Below are positions 33,141 to 43,200 of a stretch of DNA of 64,000 bases, one piece after another (the first letter of the stretch is position 1; each line of letters opens with the position of its first letter). Source of the DNA: Maribacter sp. 4G9 (GTDB lineage: Bacteria; Bacteroidota; Bacteroidia; Flavobacteriales; Flavobacteriaceae). The stretch lies in the NCBI RefSeq assembly GCF_002742265.1, contig NZ_MDGL01000039.1:1-64000 (forward strand), given 5' to 3'. A program made the position numbers and the translations under genes. Below the pieces are notes generated by a model. That model saw only the letters and a program-made list of their open reading frames with translations, did not search any database and was not told where the DNA came from.

Positions 33141-33992
33141 TTATATTTTGTACACGTTATCTTTTTCTGACATCGTTCTAAAAAATTTGAACCGCGAAAC
33201 CGTCTCGGGCTTAAGAATATTGGCAATGCTATAAAAAATAGCGTTTACAATACAATACGCCCCTACCATACTGCCAAAGTAAAAACTATTTGAACTGTTA
33301 ATGGTAATATGGTAGTCGCTATATTCAATTAAAGGAGATAAATCACTGTCCACTATTGAAATAGTTGTTGATTTTTTCTCCATTTTGGCAAGTTTAAGCG
33401 CCTTAATAGTCTGGTTTTGGCATTTGTCGAGGCAAATTGCCAAGACAACATCGCCTTTGGAGAAATGGGCCATGTTCAAGAATAGTTCGCCGTGGTATTC
33501 AGTGCTGGCATGTATTTGGGGAACTGCCGATCTGCATATCCGCTCCATATAATTGGCTACCAAGCCAATATGGCCCAACCCGATAATGTAAGTCTGTTTT
33601 GAGGCGATTATTGCGTTGGCTATTTTTTCAATCACCTCAAAATTAATAGTATCGTAAGTTTTCTGGAGCATCATTATGTCTCCCAGTATCGCATCTTGGG
33701 CAACCTTTTGTGGGTTAGAGTGAGCGCGTACCTCTTTGATCATTCCACTAAAAACTGAATCTACCCTAGTTAGCTGTACCTCATCCTTTAAAAGCTCCTT
33801 CAATTCATAAAAACCATTTAGGCCTATAGCCTTGCAAGCTTTTACTATGGTTGCTGGATTAACGCCCAGCTTATCTCCCAGCTCCTCCATTCGCATCAAT
33901 ACAACCTTATCTGGATAATCCAAAGCGTATTGGATAACCAACCTTCTCTTTTTTGAAAGTTTGGATAAGTCAATACGGTTTATTGTTTTCAT
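33141..33992 (-). CDS. MurR/RpiR-family regulator with SIS domain
   Basis: A 283-residue regulator. The N-terminal HTH_6 domain (about 1-77) has D-K-L-G-V-N-P-A-T-I-V-K-A-C-K-A-I-G-L-N-G-F as the recognition helix region. The SIS sugar-isomerase domain (about 125-255) has I-I-G-L-G-H-I-G-L-V-A-N-Y-M and G-D-V-V-L-A-I-C-L-D-K-C. RpiR proteins sense phosphorylated sugars such as N-acetyl-hexosamine phosphates. It is divergent from the glycan-locus genes starting at 34228. Two GAAGT/ACTTC inverted repeats in the shared 235-base interval are candidate operators. Confidence 0.88.
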   Translation of the reverse strand: MKTINRIDLSKLSKKRRLVIQYALDYPDKVVLMRMEELGDKLGVNPATIVKACKAIGLNGFYELKELLKDEVQLTRVDSVFSGMIKEVRAHSNPQKVAQDAILGDIMMLQKTYDTINFEVIEKIANAIIASKQTYIIGLGHIGLVANYMERICRSAVPQIHASTEYHGELFLNMAHFSKGDVVLAICLDKCQNQTIKALKLAKMEKKSTTISIVDSDLSPLIEYSDYHITINSSNSFYFGSMVGAYCIVNAIFYSIANILKPETVSRFKFFRTMSEKDNVYKI

Positions 33993-34147
33993 AGGCTATG
34001 AGGACAAAAATATACAAAATACATTACCAAGAACTGTGTTATATAATAATTATTAATATTGCTTTTTTTTAAATTACCACATTAATATTGCATTTATTAT
34101 ATTTTTTCTTAAATTGTGTTAAATCCCATCTTATCATACCTAATACC

Positions 34148-34158
34148 ACTTCAGAAGT
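34148..34158. promoter_or_regulatory. Candidate RpiR operator 1
   Basis: ACTTCAGAAGT is a perfect inverted repeat (ACTTC/GAAGT) 70 bases before the symporter gene, in the divergent interval with rpiR. It shares its half-site with the second repeat. Confidence 0.45.
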
Positions 34159-34195
34159 TTTGAGGTTCCTACCAAGCAACTTGATTTATTATAAC

Positions 34196-34209
34196 GAAGT
34201 ATAAACTTC
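34196..34209. promoter_or_regulatory. Candidate RpiR operator 2
   Basis: GAAGTATAAACTTC is a perfect inverted repeat with the same GAAGT/ACTTC half-sites in the opposite order, 18 bases before the symporter start. Two such sites 37 bases apart suggest cooperative binding. Confidence 0.45.
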
Positions 34210-34227
34210 TAAAGCGTCCTTTATAAA

Positions 34228-35562
34228 ATGTCTAAAAATAGGTGGAGCAACAAGTTTTCTTTTATCATCACAACCTCAGCGTTTGCGATAGGGTTGGGGA
34301 ATATTTGGCGCTTTCCTTATGTGGCTGGTGAAGGAGGGGGCGCTGCATTCATATTGGTCTATCTTGTTTTAATGTTTTTAATTGGCATTCCTATTTTGAC
34401 CATAGAAATTGCCTTGGGCCGTATGTCCGATACCACAATACTAATTGGTTTCGGAAAGATGGCCAAGAAATCCCAATGGAATGGAGTCGGTTGGTTAGGA
34501 ACAATCGCTTGTATTTTAATAATGGGATTCTATATCATGATCATGGCGTGGATAGCAATTTATCTATGGGAATGCTTATCGGGCAAAATCTCTGAACTAC
34601 CGATCAATAAAATTTCTGGACATTTTGATATCGTGGCTTCAAACTTACTAACTGTCATTGCGGTTATTCTTATCATTATGTTCATCGTATTCTTTGTTGT
34701 ACGTCAAGGTTTAAAAGCTGGTTTGGAACGCTATTCCAAAGGAATGATGTTCGGATTGATTGTTCTTATGGTAGGTTTGTGTATTTGGGCCGCTACTTTA
34801 AATGGTGCTTCTGAAGGGTATCATTGGCTTTTGTCCCCCGATTTCTCCAAAATCAATTTTCCGATAGTTATGAGTGCTTTGGGGCAACTTTTCTTTTCGG
34901 TAGGAGTTGGTATGGCGGTAGCATTTGTTTTTGGAAGTTATACCCATAAAAATGAGAATCTTGTAAAAAGCACTACATGGATAGTTTTAGCGGATACATT
35001 TTTCGCACTTCTTGCGGGACTCATGCTGTTTCCAGCCATTTTTAGTTTTAATCTTGAACCTGATTCAGGACCAAATCTAATTTTTGTTACAATGGCCACT
35101 GTTTTCAATCAATTGGAACACGGCTGGGCAGTTGGCGCATTATTCTTTCTACTGTTGTTTTTGGCTGGATTTACCTCACTTATCTCATGCATACAAGGCT
35201 TAAAGGATACGTTCAAGGATAAATATTCCTTATCCGATACGATTGCTTTGTTATTTGTGATCGGTTGCATCACAGTGATAGCAATCTTGGCAGTTTTTTC
35301 TTATGCGGATAATCCATTGCTGCTATTCGGGAAAACGGTTTTTGAAACCTTGGATTATACAACGAGTAGCCTATTGTTGCCATTAAGCGGATTACTCATA
35401 GTGGTATTCGCAGGACACATTATTGGCTTTACTAAACTGAGGTCACATCTTACTGCCGAATCAAAAACGCTAAAGATCGGGGCGTATTGGAAAATCATTC
35501 TGCTATGGATATTGCCTCTGGCACTGCTTATCATTTTAATAAATGGTCTTTTGAATACTTAA
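34228..35562 (+). CDS. Sodium-dependent neurotransmitter-symporter (SNF/NSS) family transporter
   Basis: A 444-residue inner-membrane protein with about 11-12 helices. The family signature G-L-G-N-I-W-R-F-P-Y lies near residues 21-30, with the following G-E-G-G-G-A-A-F. NSS proteins import amino acids or amines with sodium. Co-location with an M20 deacylase and an FAD oxidoreductase suggests uptake of an amino-acid-like compound released from, or coupled to, a glycan. The first gene of the plus-strand locus, it has an 18-base gap to operator 2. Confidence 0.85.
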   Translation: MSKNRWSNKFSFIITTSAFAIGLGNIWRFPYVAGEGGGAAFILVYLVLMFLIGIPILTIEIALGRMSDTTILIGFGKMAKKSQWNGVGWLGTIACILIMGFYIMIMAWIAIYLWECLSGKISELPINKISGHFDIVASNLLTVIAVILIIMFIVFFVVRQGLKAGLERYSKGMMFGLIVLMVGLCIWAATLNGASEGYHWLLSPDFSKINFPIVMSALGQLFFSVGVGMAVAFVFGSYTHKNENLVKSTTWIVLADTFFALLAGLMLFPAIFSFNLEPDSGPNLIFVTMATVFNQLEHGWAVGALFFLLLFLAGFTSLISCIQGLKDTFKDKYSLSDTIALLFVIGCITVIAILAVFSYADNPLLLFGKTVFETLDYTTSSLLLPLSGLLIVVFAGHIIGFTKLRSHLTAESKTLKIGAYWKIILLWILPLALLIILINGLLNT

Positions 35563-35569
35563 AAATATA

Positions 35570-36781
35570 ATGAGAGAAGAAACAAACGATAAAGTAAAAA
35601 GTACCATTTCAATTCTTAAAGATTTGATTTCGTTTTCAATCATTGGTGGCGAAAGCAACCTATCGATTGCAAGATATATAACGGGTATATTAAAGGAAAA
35701 CGATATTGAATATTATGAGGTACGCGACACCGCTGAAAACAAAATGAGCATTCATTGTCGCATAGGACCAGAAGTGGATGGAGGAATCATTTTATCGGGA
35801 CATATGGATGTAGTACCTATTGATGCCCAACCTTGGACAAAACCTGGTTTTTCGTTGACCCAAATCGGAGATAAACTCTATGGTAGGGGCACTTCGGATA
35901 TGAAAGGTTTTTTGGCATGCTGCCTAGCCATAATTCCCCATTTTAAAAGGACAGTATTAAAAAAACCTATCTATCTGGCCTTTTCATACGATGAAGAAGT
36001 TGGCTGTTTGGCCACTAGTGAACTACTTCAATCTGTTAAATCAAAGTACAAGGAAAAACCACGTTTTGCCATTATTGGGGAGCCTACATCCATGCAGACG
36101 GTAAATGCAGAAAAAGGGGCAGCTTTTTTTAAGACAACAGTTTTTAGTAGTGCCGCACACAGTTCCGAAGTAAGAAAAAGTGTTAGTGCCATAGAAGAAG
36201 CTACCTATTTGGTCCAGTGGCTTTTGGCAAAAATGGATGGATTTATTGAACAACGAAATTTTGATGAACGTTTTAAACCTCCACATACAACTCTTCATAT
36301 TGGTACAATCAAAGGGGGTTCTTCAGTCAATATTGTTGCCGACAAATGTGAGTTTGAGTGGGACGTTCGGAATGTTCCATCTGACGCAGTGGAAGATATT
36401 TTGGGTTCTTTTGAAGCGTTCTGTAAAAAGCGTATTGACCAAAAGCAAGAAGAATTTCCTGATTTTAATATTAACACCAGTGCTCAATTTTCAATAGTGC
36501 CAGGGCTTGATACTTCAAAAAATTCGGAAATCGTAAAGCTCGTGAATTCTTTTAGCGGAAATACCTCAATCAATGCGGTTTCTTTTGCTTCCGAAGCAGG
36601 TTATTTCTCCCAGTCAGGTTTTGAAACAGTGGTTTGTGGACCAGGAAGCATGGAACAAGGTCATAGAGCGGATGAATATATTGAAGTGGGCCAATTACGA
36701 AGTTGTATCGTCTTTTTGGAAAAAATTGCTGACTGGAGCAAAACAGATAACAAAGTAAAAAAGAACTATGAAAAAGTATGA
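35570..36781 (+). CDS. M20-family deacylase, acetylornithine deacetylase (ArgE)-like
   Basis: A 403-residue metallohydrolase. Metal ligands are visible in order: S-G-H-M-D-V-V-P near residue 83 (His), G-R-G-T-S-D-M-K-G near 112 (Asp), Y-D-E-E-V-G near 143 (Glu-Glu, base), and the C-terminal G-H-R-A-D-E near 364. The dimerisation lid lies between about 180 and 295. The length and G-T-S-D-M-K-G motif fit ArgE/DapE-type enzymes. The substrate here may be an N-acyl amino acid rather than acetylornithine. It overlaps the next gene by 14 bases. Confidence 0.82.
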   Translation: MREETNDKVKSTISILKDLISFSIIGGESNLSIARYITGILKENDIEYYEVRDTAENKMSIHCRIGPEVDGGIILSGHMDVVPIDAQPWTKPGFSLTQIGDKLYGRGTSDMKGFLACCLAIIPHFKRTVLKKPIYLAFSYDEEVGCLATSELLQSVKSKYKEKPRFAIIGEPTSMQTVNAEKGAAFFKTTVFSSAAHSSEVRKSVSAIEEATYLVQWLLAKMDGFIEQRNFDERFKPPHTTLHIGTIKGGSSVNIVADKCEFEWDVRNVPSDAVEDILGSFEAFCKKRIDQKQEEFPDFNINTSAQFSIVPGLDTSKNSEIVKLVNSFSGNTSINAVSFASEAGYFSQSGFETVVCGPGSMEQGHRADEYIEVGQLRSCIVFLEKIADWSKTDNKVKKNYEKV

Positions 36782-37967
36782 TGTCCTTATTGTAGGAGGT
36801 GGAATCTATGGAATTACCGCAGCAGTTGAATTAGCAAAGCGAAAATACAGCGTGGGTTTGATCAATCCAGATACCATTCCACACCACTTGGCAGCGTCTA
36901 CTGATGTGACCAAAGCGGTCCGAATGGAATATGGTTCCGATATGGAATACTTTAAGATGGTTGAGATGTCAATAGACATTTGGCATGAATGGAACGATTT
37001 TTTTAATGAAAAACTATATCATGAAGTCGGTTTTTTAATGCTTTGCAAGGATAGCATTGAAAGTGAAAAACACACTTTTGAAAAGCATAGTTATCAAAAT
37101 TTACTGGACGCCGGATACGAGCCAGATCGTTTGGATGCAGAAAGTATCAAAAAGCGTTTTCCAGCAGTAAACACATCGGAATATATTGATGCAAACTTCA
37201 ATAGAAAAGCAGGATATGCCGAATCGGCATTAACGGTGCAAACATTGGCTGATTATGCACGATCGTTGGGAGTTGAAATTCATGAAGGACAAACCGCAGA
37301 TAGCTTTCAGATTAAAAACAGCGTACTTACAGCGGTAAAGACAAAAGAGGGCCATACTTTTAAGTGTGGTCATGCCCTTGTTGCTGCTGGGGCACAAACA
37401 CCATTGCTGCTCCCGGAACTTCATCCCTATATGAAATCCACAGGGCATCCAGTATTCTGGCTCAGACCTAAAAACCGAAATAATTTCATTCCCCCAAAAT
37501 TCTCCGTATTCACCGCTGATATTTCAAATTCGGGATGGTACGGTTTTCCATTTTTGGAAAAACAAGGCATTGTAAAAATTGCAAAACATTCTAACGGTAC
37601 CCCGGTTCATCCCGAAAAGGATGATCGACAAATTACCGATTCAGAAGTATCGGATATGCGCTCTTTTGTTAAAATGACATTCCCCGAATTGATCGATGCA
37701 CCATTGGTCTTCACAAGAAGATGTCTTTACATAGATACCTTGGATGGGCATTTTTGGATTGATAATCACCCTGAAATAAAAGGATTGTCGGTCAGTACAG
37801 GAGGGAGTGGGCATGGACTGAAAATGGCCCCGATATTAGGTGCTATGGCCGCAGATATAGTTGAAGGTAAATCCCACGAGTTTTCCAAACGCTATAGATG
37901 GAGGGATTTGTCGGGTGATACAAGTCAGGTAGAGGAGGCGAGGTATGTAATTGACAGAAAATTGTAA
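36768..37967 (+). CDS. FAD-dependent oxidoreductase, DAO family
   Basis: A 399-residue flavoprotein with the Rossmann motif V-L-I-V-G-G-G-I-Y-G-I-T at the N-terminus (residues 5-16). The C-terminal family signature S-T-G-G-S-G-H-G-L-K-M-A lies near 345-356. The layout fits monomeric sarcosine oxidase, N-methyltryptophan oxidase or D-amino acid oxidase relatives, which oxidise amines. Its start lies inside the end of the M20 gene, so the two are translationally coupled. The substrate remains open. Confidence 0.8.
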   Translation: MKKYDVLIVGGGIYGITAAVELAKRKYSVGLINPDTIPHHLAASTDVTKAVRMEYGSDMEYFKMVEMSIDIWHEWNDFFNEKLYHEVGFLMLCKDSIESEKHTFEKHSYQNLLDAGYEPDRLDAESIKKRFPAVNTSEYIDANFNRKAGYAESALTVQTLADYARSLGVEIHEGQTADSFQIKNSVLTAVKTKEGHTFKCGHALVAAGAQTPLLLPELHPYMKSTGHPVFWLRPKNRNNFIPPKFSVFTADISNSGWYGFPFLEKQGIVKIAKHSNGTPVHPEKDDRQITDSEVSDMRSFVKMTFPELIDAPLVFTRRCLYIDTLDGHFWIDNHPEIKGLSVSTGGSGHGLKMAPILGAMAADIVEGKSHEFSKRYRWRDLSGDTSQVEEARYVIDRKL

Positions 37968-37972
37968 GGTAA

Positions 37973-38347
37973 ATGAAAGCAGGTAAAATTATACATAGGT
38001 TCATGGCTGCATATAATGAGAGGGATTTGGAAAAGTTCATTGGGTTCATGCATCCCGAGTTTACATCTTACTTATTTGAATCACAGCACTGTTTATGTTC
38101 TGGAATTGAAGATGCCAGAGCAGTATACCGTAAAAGATTTAGTGAAAACAAAGAACTTTTTGTGACCACTTTCAATAGAATGGTCAATGATAACATAGTT
38201 GTTGAATCACAGGTTATTGAAGGTTTTGACAATGGTAAAACCATCCACGCAATTGCAATTTTTGAACTTCAGAATGACAAAGTAAAGCGCGCATCCTTTG
38301 TAAGGAGGGAAATTCTTGCTGCCGATAAACTTTCAGTTTTGGTATAA
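37973..38347 (+). CDS. NTF2-like small protein
   Basis: A 124-residue cytoplasmic protein with the NTF2/SnoaL-like opening M-A-A-Y-N-E-R-D-L-E-K-F-I-G-F-M-H-P-E-F and the closing A-I-A-I-F-E-L-Q-N-D-K-V-K-R-A-S-F. It follows the oxidoreductase by 5 bases and probably completes this branch. Proteins of this type bind small ligands or act as isomerases or hydrolases. Confidence 0.65.
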   Translation: MKAGKIIHRFMAAYNERDLEKFIGFMHPEFTSYLFESQHCLCSGIEDARAVYRKRFSENKELFVTTFNRMVNDNIVVESQVIEGFDNGKTIHAIAIFELQNDKVKRASFVRREILAADKLSVLV

Positions 38348-38364
38348 CCGCAAAGAACAAAAAA

Positions 38365-38910
38365 ATGGAAAAGAACAAGTACTGCAACAAAGAAATACTT
38401 TTAGGGGATTTAAAAGAGGGTGTTATGCCAGCTTTTACACATGTTTTTAACTGTTACTTCGATGAATTGAACAGTTACATCTCAGTTATCTGCGGCAACC
38501 AGAATCTGGCACAAGAAATTGTACAGCAAACCTTTATCAAGTTTTGGGACAGGCGTAAAAAATTGGTTATTAAGGATAATATTAAGCGATACTTGTTCAA
38601 AATGGCATACAATCTCTACAAGGATTTACAGAAAAGGAATGTAAAGGAGCTCGGCTTAATGAAAGACTTGCAATATACCGCAATGATGAATCTTATGGAA
38701 AAAGACCCCGAAGAGACCGAAAGGAGATTGAAACTACTCAACCGAGAAATTGAAAGGCTGCCCAAAAAGTGCAAAACAGTCTTTTTATTGGCAAAAAAAG
38801 GGGGACTGGAATACAAAGAAATTGCCTTGCAGTTGAATATTTCCGTGAAGACAGTAGAGGTCCACATATCGAAAGCAATGCTACGATTAAAGAATACCCT
38901 TAATCAATAA
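38365..38910 (+). CDS. ECF RNA polymerase sigma factor (sigma-70 family)
   Basis: A 181-residue extracytoplasmic-function sigma factor. Region 2 (about 20-90) contains A-Q-E-I-V-Q-Q-T-F-I-K-F-W and Y-L-F-K-M-A-Y-N; region 4 (about 125-178) contains L-P-K-K-C-K-T-V-F, Y-K-E-I-A-L-Q-L-N-I-S-V-K-T-V-E-V-H-I-S-K-A. This is the Bacteroidota FecI-like type that pairs with a FecR anti-sigma. The FecR gene follows at 39034, and the STN-bearing SusC gene at 40239 completes the chain. Confidence 0.87.
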   Translation: MEKNKYCNKEILLGDLKEGVMPAFTHVFNCYFDELNSYISVICGNQNLAQEIVQQTFIKFWDRRKKLVIKDNIKRYLFKMAYNLYKDLQKRNVKELGLMKDLQYTAMMNLMEKDPEETERRLKLLNREIERLPKKCKTVFLLAKKGGLEYKEIALQLNISVKTVEVHISKAMLRLKNTLNQ

Positions 38911-39033
38911 TAATATTTTTCCTTCATTTTACTAAAATTTTACGATTAATTCAAGGTTTCTTCAAAAAAGAAGAAAAAAAAGTAGGGGTTATCATTTTTT
39001 TTTAAGTCTAATCTATAAGAAAATCTTAATTAA

Positions 39034-40173
39034 TTGAAGAATCACAGCAACATAGATGTCATCATTTCAAAATTTCTTGATGACCAAGCAACTGAAGATG
39101 AGAAGACCTTTCTTATTGAATGGATAAAGGATTCGGAAAACAGGGCTTATTTAGAGGGTTACTTGAAAACTGAAGTCTGGGTCAAGTATAGTTTCAATTC
39201 ATCAGTTATTGAGAAACAGCTTTCCGTCTTATCAATAGTCACAAAGCCAAAAAGAAAAAAAGCGTACTCCAGTTTCTTAAAATATGCAGCCATTTTTATT
39301 GGAATCTTGGCTTCAACGGCCTTTGTTTATTTGTTTAAAGGTCAATCAGGCAATTATGTACTGGAGAATTCCATTTTAACGCTTGAAATAAATGATGGTG
39401 CATCAAGGTTTCTTTCTCTCGAAAATCAAGAGAACTTCACTTATGACAATAACTCAATCTTTTTAAAAGATAACGGATCATTGCAGTACGGAACCGGTAA
39501 GGAGTCGAGAATTCCAGAATATCATACCATACATGTACCGAACGGCAAAACTTTTCAAGTTCAATTGGCCGACGGATCGCAAGTATATATGAACTCAGGG
39601 TCAAAACTCACATATCCCAATGCTTTTAATGGTTTCAAATCAAGACAGGTATCACTAGTGGGTGAAGCATACTTCAAGGTTGCCAAATCCAATGTTCCAT
39701 TTATTGTGAATGCAGATGGCTTGTCAACCAAAGTGTTGGGAACAGAATTCAACGTTTCGGCATACAAAAATGAGACATTCGAAGAGGTTACACTCGTTGA
39801 GGGATCGGTTGAGGTATTTGATAACAATCCAAAAGACACCCATACGTCATCAAGAATTATAGTTCCAAATCAAAGAGCAATAAAGGAAAAAGCAGGCAAT
39901 GATTTGGCAGTTGATGAAGTGGATGTGAAAAATCGTATCGCTTGGATAGACGGTATCATTGTATTTGAGAAAGAGAATATCAATATCATATTAAGAAAAT
40001 TGGAACGAAGGTTCAATATCAGCATCAAAAACAACTATGAAAAGTTGGATGAATTGAGGTATAGTGGACGATTCAAAGATGAGAATATTGATGATATATT
40101 AAAGACCATGCAAGCGCATACCAGCTTTTCATATTCAATGGAAGGAAACACACTAACAATTGATAACCCTTAA
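39034..40173 (+). CDS. FecR-family anti-sigma factor
   Basis: A 379-residue inner-membrane protein that needs a TTG start. The N-terminal part (1-75) should hold the sigma factor. A transmembrane helix lies near residues 80-98, then the FecR domain (about 125-235, with H-V-P-N-G-K-T-F-Q-V-Q-L-A-D-G-S-Q-V-Y-M-N) and the DUF4974 domain at the C-terminus (about 305-375, with R-Y-S-G-R-F). It relays the signal from the SusC STN domain across the membrane. It forms an operon with the sigma factor. Confidence 0.85.
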   Translation: MKNHSNIDVIISKFLDDQATEDEKTFLIEWIKDSENRAYLEGYLKTEVWVKYSFNSSVIEKQLSVLSIVTKPKRKKAYSSFLKYAAIFIGILASTAFVYLFKGQSGNYVLENSILTLEINDGASRFLSLENQENFTYDNNSIFLKDNGSLQYGTGKESRIPEYHTIHVPNGKTFQVQLADGSQVYMNSGSKLTYPNAFNGFKSRQVSLVGEAYFKVAKSNVPFIVNADGLSTKVLGTEFNVSAYKNETFEEVTLVEGSVEVFDNNPKDTHTSSRIIVPNQRAIKEKAGNDLAVDEVDVKNRIAWIDGIIVFEKENINIILRKLERRFNISIKNNYEKLDELRYSGRFKDENIDDILKTMQAHTSFSYSMEGNTLTIDNP

Positions 40174-40238
40174 TGATACAAGGCCTATGGAAACAAAATA
40201 GAGAGATTTAAACAAATACTAACTTAAACTGGGTATAA

Positions 40239-43200
40239 ATGAAAAATTATTTATCAATTACCAAAATCAACTGGCCGATCAAAGTTTGCCTACTTTGTAT
40301 CGTCATGCTTTGTTTTGCAGGTGCCCAAGCAGCTACTTGCGAGCAAAATGACACGGTCACTGTAAGTTTTAAGAATGTTGAATTGAAAAAAGTCTTTGAT
40401 GAAATAGCCAAAAAAAGCGGTTATAACTTCTTCTATGAGGCTTCGGAAATCAATATCAACAAAAAGATTTCCATAGATGTGGCCAACACCTGTATCGATG
40501 ATTTCCTTCAAGAATTGTTTGCAGATATGGATGTAAACCACCAAATCGTGGCCAAACAAATCGTAATTAAACATAGGGAGGTCAAAAAAGAAATTCCGAA
40601 AGTCAATAAGACAAAGAATGATGAGATTGAGATATTACAAACCACAATTGCGGGTACCATTCTAGATAATAATGGGGTTCCATTGTTGGGTGCCACCATT
40701 TGGGTCAAAGGTACCAATGTTGGTACCATCACTGATTTTGACGGAAACTTTGGACTAGTCGTTCCCGAAGGAGGAACAACCTTGGTGGCCTCTTACATAG
40801 GCTTTCGAACACAGGAAATCACAATAGGAAGCGAAACTTCTTTTACCATAACCTTAGAACCCGATGCGGCCCAGTTGGATGAAGTCATTGTGGTCGGTTA
40901 TGGTACTTTGGCAAAAAAGAGGGTCACGGGATCCGTTATATCAATTGATTCGGAATCTATTGTTGAAGTACCGGCATTATCACCTGAGGCCGCTATAATT
41001 GGTCAAGTTGCCGGTGTTCAGGTTCAAGAAGTATCCGGGGAACCCGGGGCAGCTCCAAATATCAGGGTTAGGGGTTCAGGTTCCATCTCAGCAGGTAACG
41101 ACCCATTGTTCGTTATCGATGGAATCCCTATATCTAGGAATCTCACCACATCAGTTATAGGAGGCGTTTCAAGAAGGCGTGCAAGTTTTCAACCCCCACC
41201 AGTAAACCCGTTGGCTACATTAAATCCAAACGATATAGAATCCATACAAGTGCTGAAAGATGCATCTGCAGCTGCGATTTATGGGTCACGGGGTGGAAAC
41301 GGAGTGCTATTGATCACAACAAAAAAAGGCTCAACTACTGATAAGGGAAAATTTTCCTTCGACTCTTTTTTTAGTATTCAAACCGTAGCAAATAAAATCG
41401 ATTTAATGAACTCGCAAGAACTCATCGATTTTACTAGGGACGCTAGGAATAACAATTACCTTTCTTCAGTGGAAGGGGCTTCAATCAACGACCCTATTGG
41501 TGAGGGTGACAGAGGTAATGTGAACTTTGAAATGCCCGAATCTTTTCTTAATTGGGACGGTACGGATACCGATTGGCAAGATCTGATTTTCAAAACAGGT
41601 ATAACCCAGAGCTATAATTTTTCATACGCTTCGCCGATACAAAACAAGACAAGTTTTTTTGCTTCGGCCAGCTATTTTACCCAAGAAGGGATTTTGGAGA
41701 AATCGAATTTTGACAGATATAACTTGCTATTGAATCTAAATTCTCAATTAACGGAGAAATTGAATCTTGATTTAAGAGTTGCTCCAACAATTACGGAAAA
41801 CCAAAGGGTACCTGCTTCGGCACCTTATTTTGCAAGGCCTCCAGGTATTGTATATTCTGCAATTGTACAGTCTCCCACAGTAGCTCCCTTTAATCCAGAT
41901 GGTACGATCAACCAATTGAACAATCAGTCCTATCTGGGTGGCGGTACGACCACAGCCAGTAATCCATTGGCAATTACAGAAGCCATCGATGATGAAATAT
42001 TTCAATTTCAAACTAGGGCATCGTTAGCACTGTCCTACGACATTTTACCAGAGCTTACGTTCAGGACATTCGGTGGTACCTATGTAAATCTGTTCAATCA
42101 AGATTTTTTTAGGGGAAATACTTTACTGTACAGAAATGCAACTGAAGGTGAATCCTATGCACAAGCCACATCATCTACCGAAGTAAACTGGGTATGGGAA
42201 AATACCTTGAATTGGGAAAAAGAAATCGGAAACCATTTCTTTAATGCAGTACTTGGTTACACAGCTCAAAAAGATAACATCACCATCAAGGAAGTCTTGG
42301 CGGATAACTTTCCAGATGATTTGGTGCCAACTATAAGTGGGGGGCAGGTTTTTGCGGGTAACGCAATTAAAGAACAATGGAGTCTGGCCTCTGCGTTATT
42401 TAGAATGAATTACAGTTTTAAGGATAAGTATCTTTTTACCGGAACGATTCGTTCAGATAAATCCTCACGTTTTGGCTCCAATAATCAAACAGGTTATTTC
42501 CCATCTTTTTCTGCAGGGTGGCGTTTAAACGAAGAAGACTTCCTCCAATCGATAGAAGCAATTTCTGAGCTTAAGCTAAGATTTAGTTGGGGAGAAACCG
42601 GAAACTTTGAAATACCGAATTACGGGGCCATTGGATTGTTATCACCAGACAATTATAATCTTGGTGGAAATGAAATCAACGGATTGATACAGTCCACGAT
42701 TCCCAATCCAGAGTTGACATGGGAAAGATCCCAGCAAACGAACATTGGTCTTGAACTGGGGTTATTGGACAATAGAATATTTCTGTTGGCAGACTACTAT
42801 ACCACAAAAACGTCAGACTTGTTGTTGAATGTGAGTATTTCTTCTGTTTCAGGTTTTCAAACCACATTACAGAATTTAGGTGAAGTTGAGAATAGTGGTT
42901 TTGAGATAGCATTGCGAACTAAAAACTTTGTGGGTGATTTTTCATGGGATACGGACTTTAATCTTTCGACCAATAAAAATGAAGTATTATCACTCAACGA
43001 AAATAACGAGCCAATTTTCTCGGCCGGTAGTGCAGGGGTAAGACATGTTACCCGCGTTGGGGATCCCATTGGAAGCTATTTTGGTTACGTGGTAGATGGT
43101 ATCTACCAGAATCAAGCAGAGATTGATGCTGCTCCAGTGGATACGCAAGCACCTGACCCTTCTCCTGGAGATTTCAGGTTTAAAGATGTAGATGGCGATG

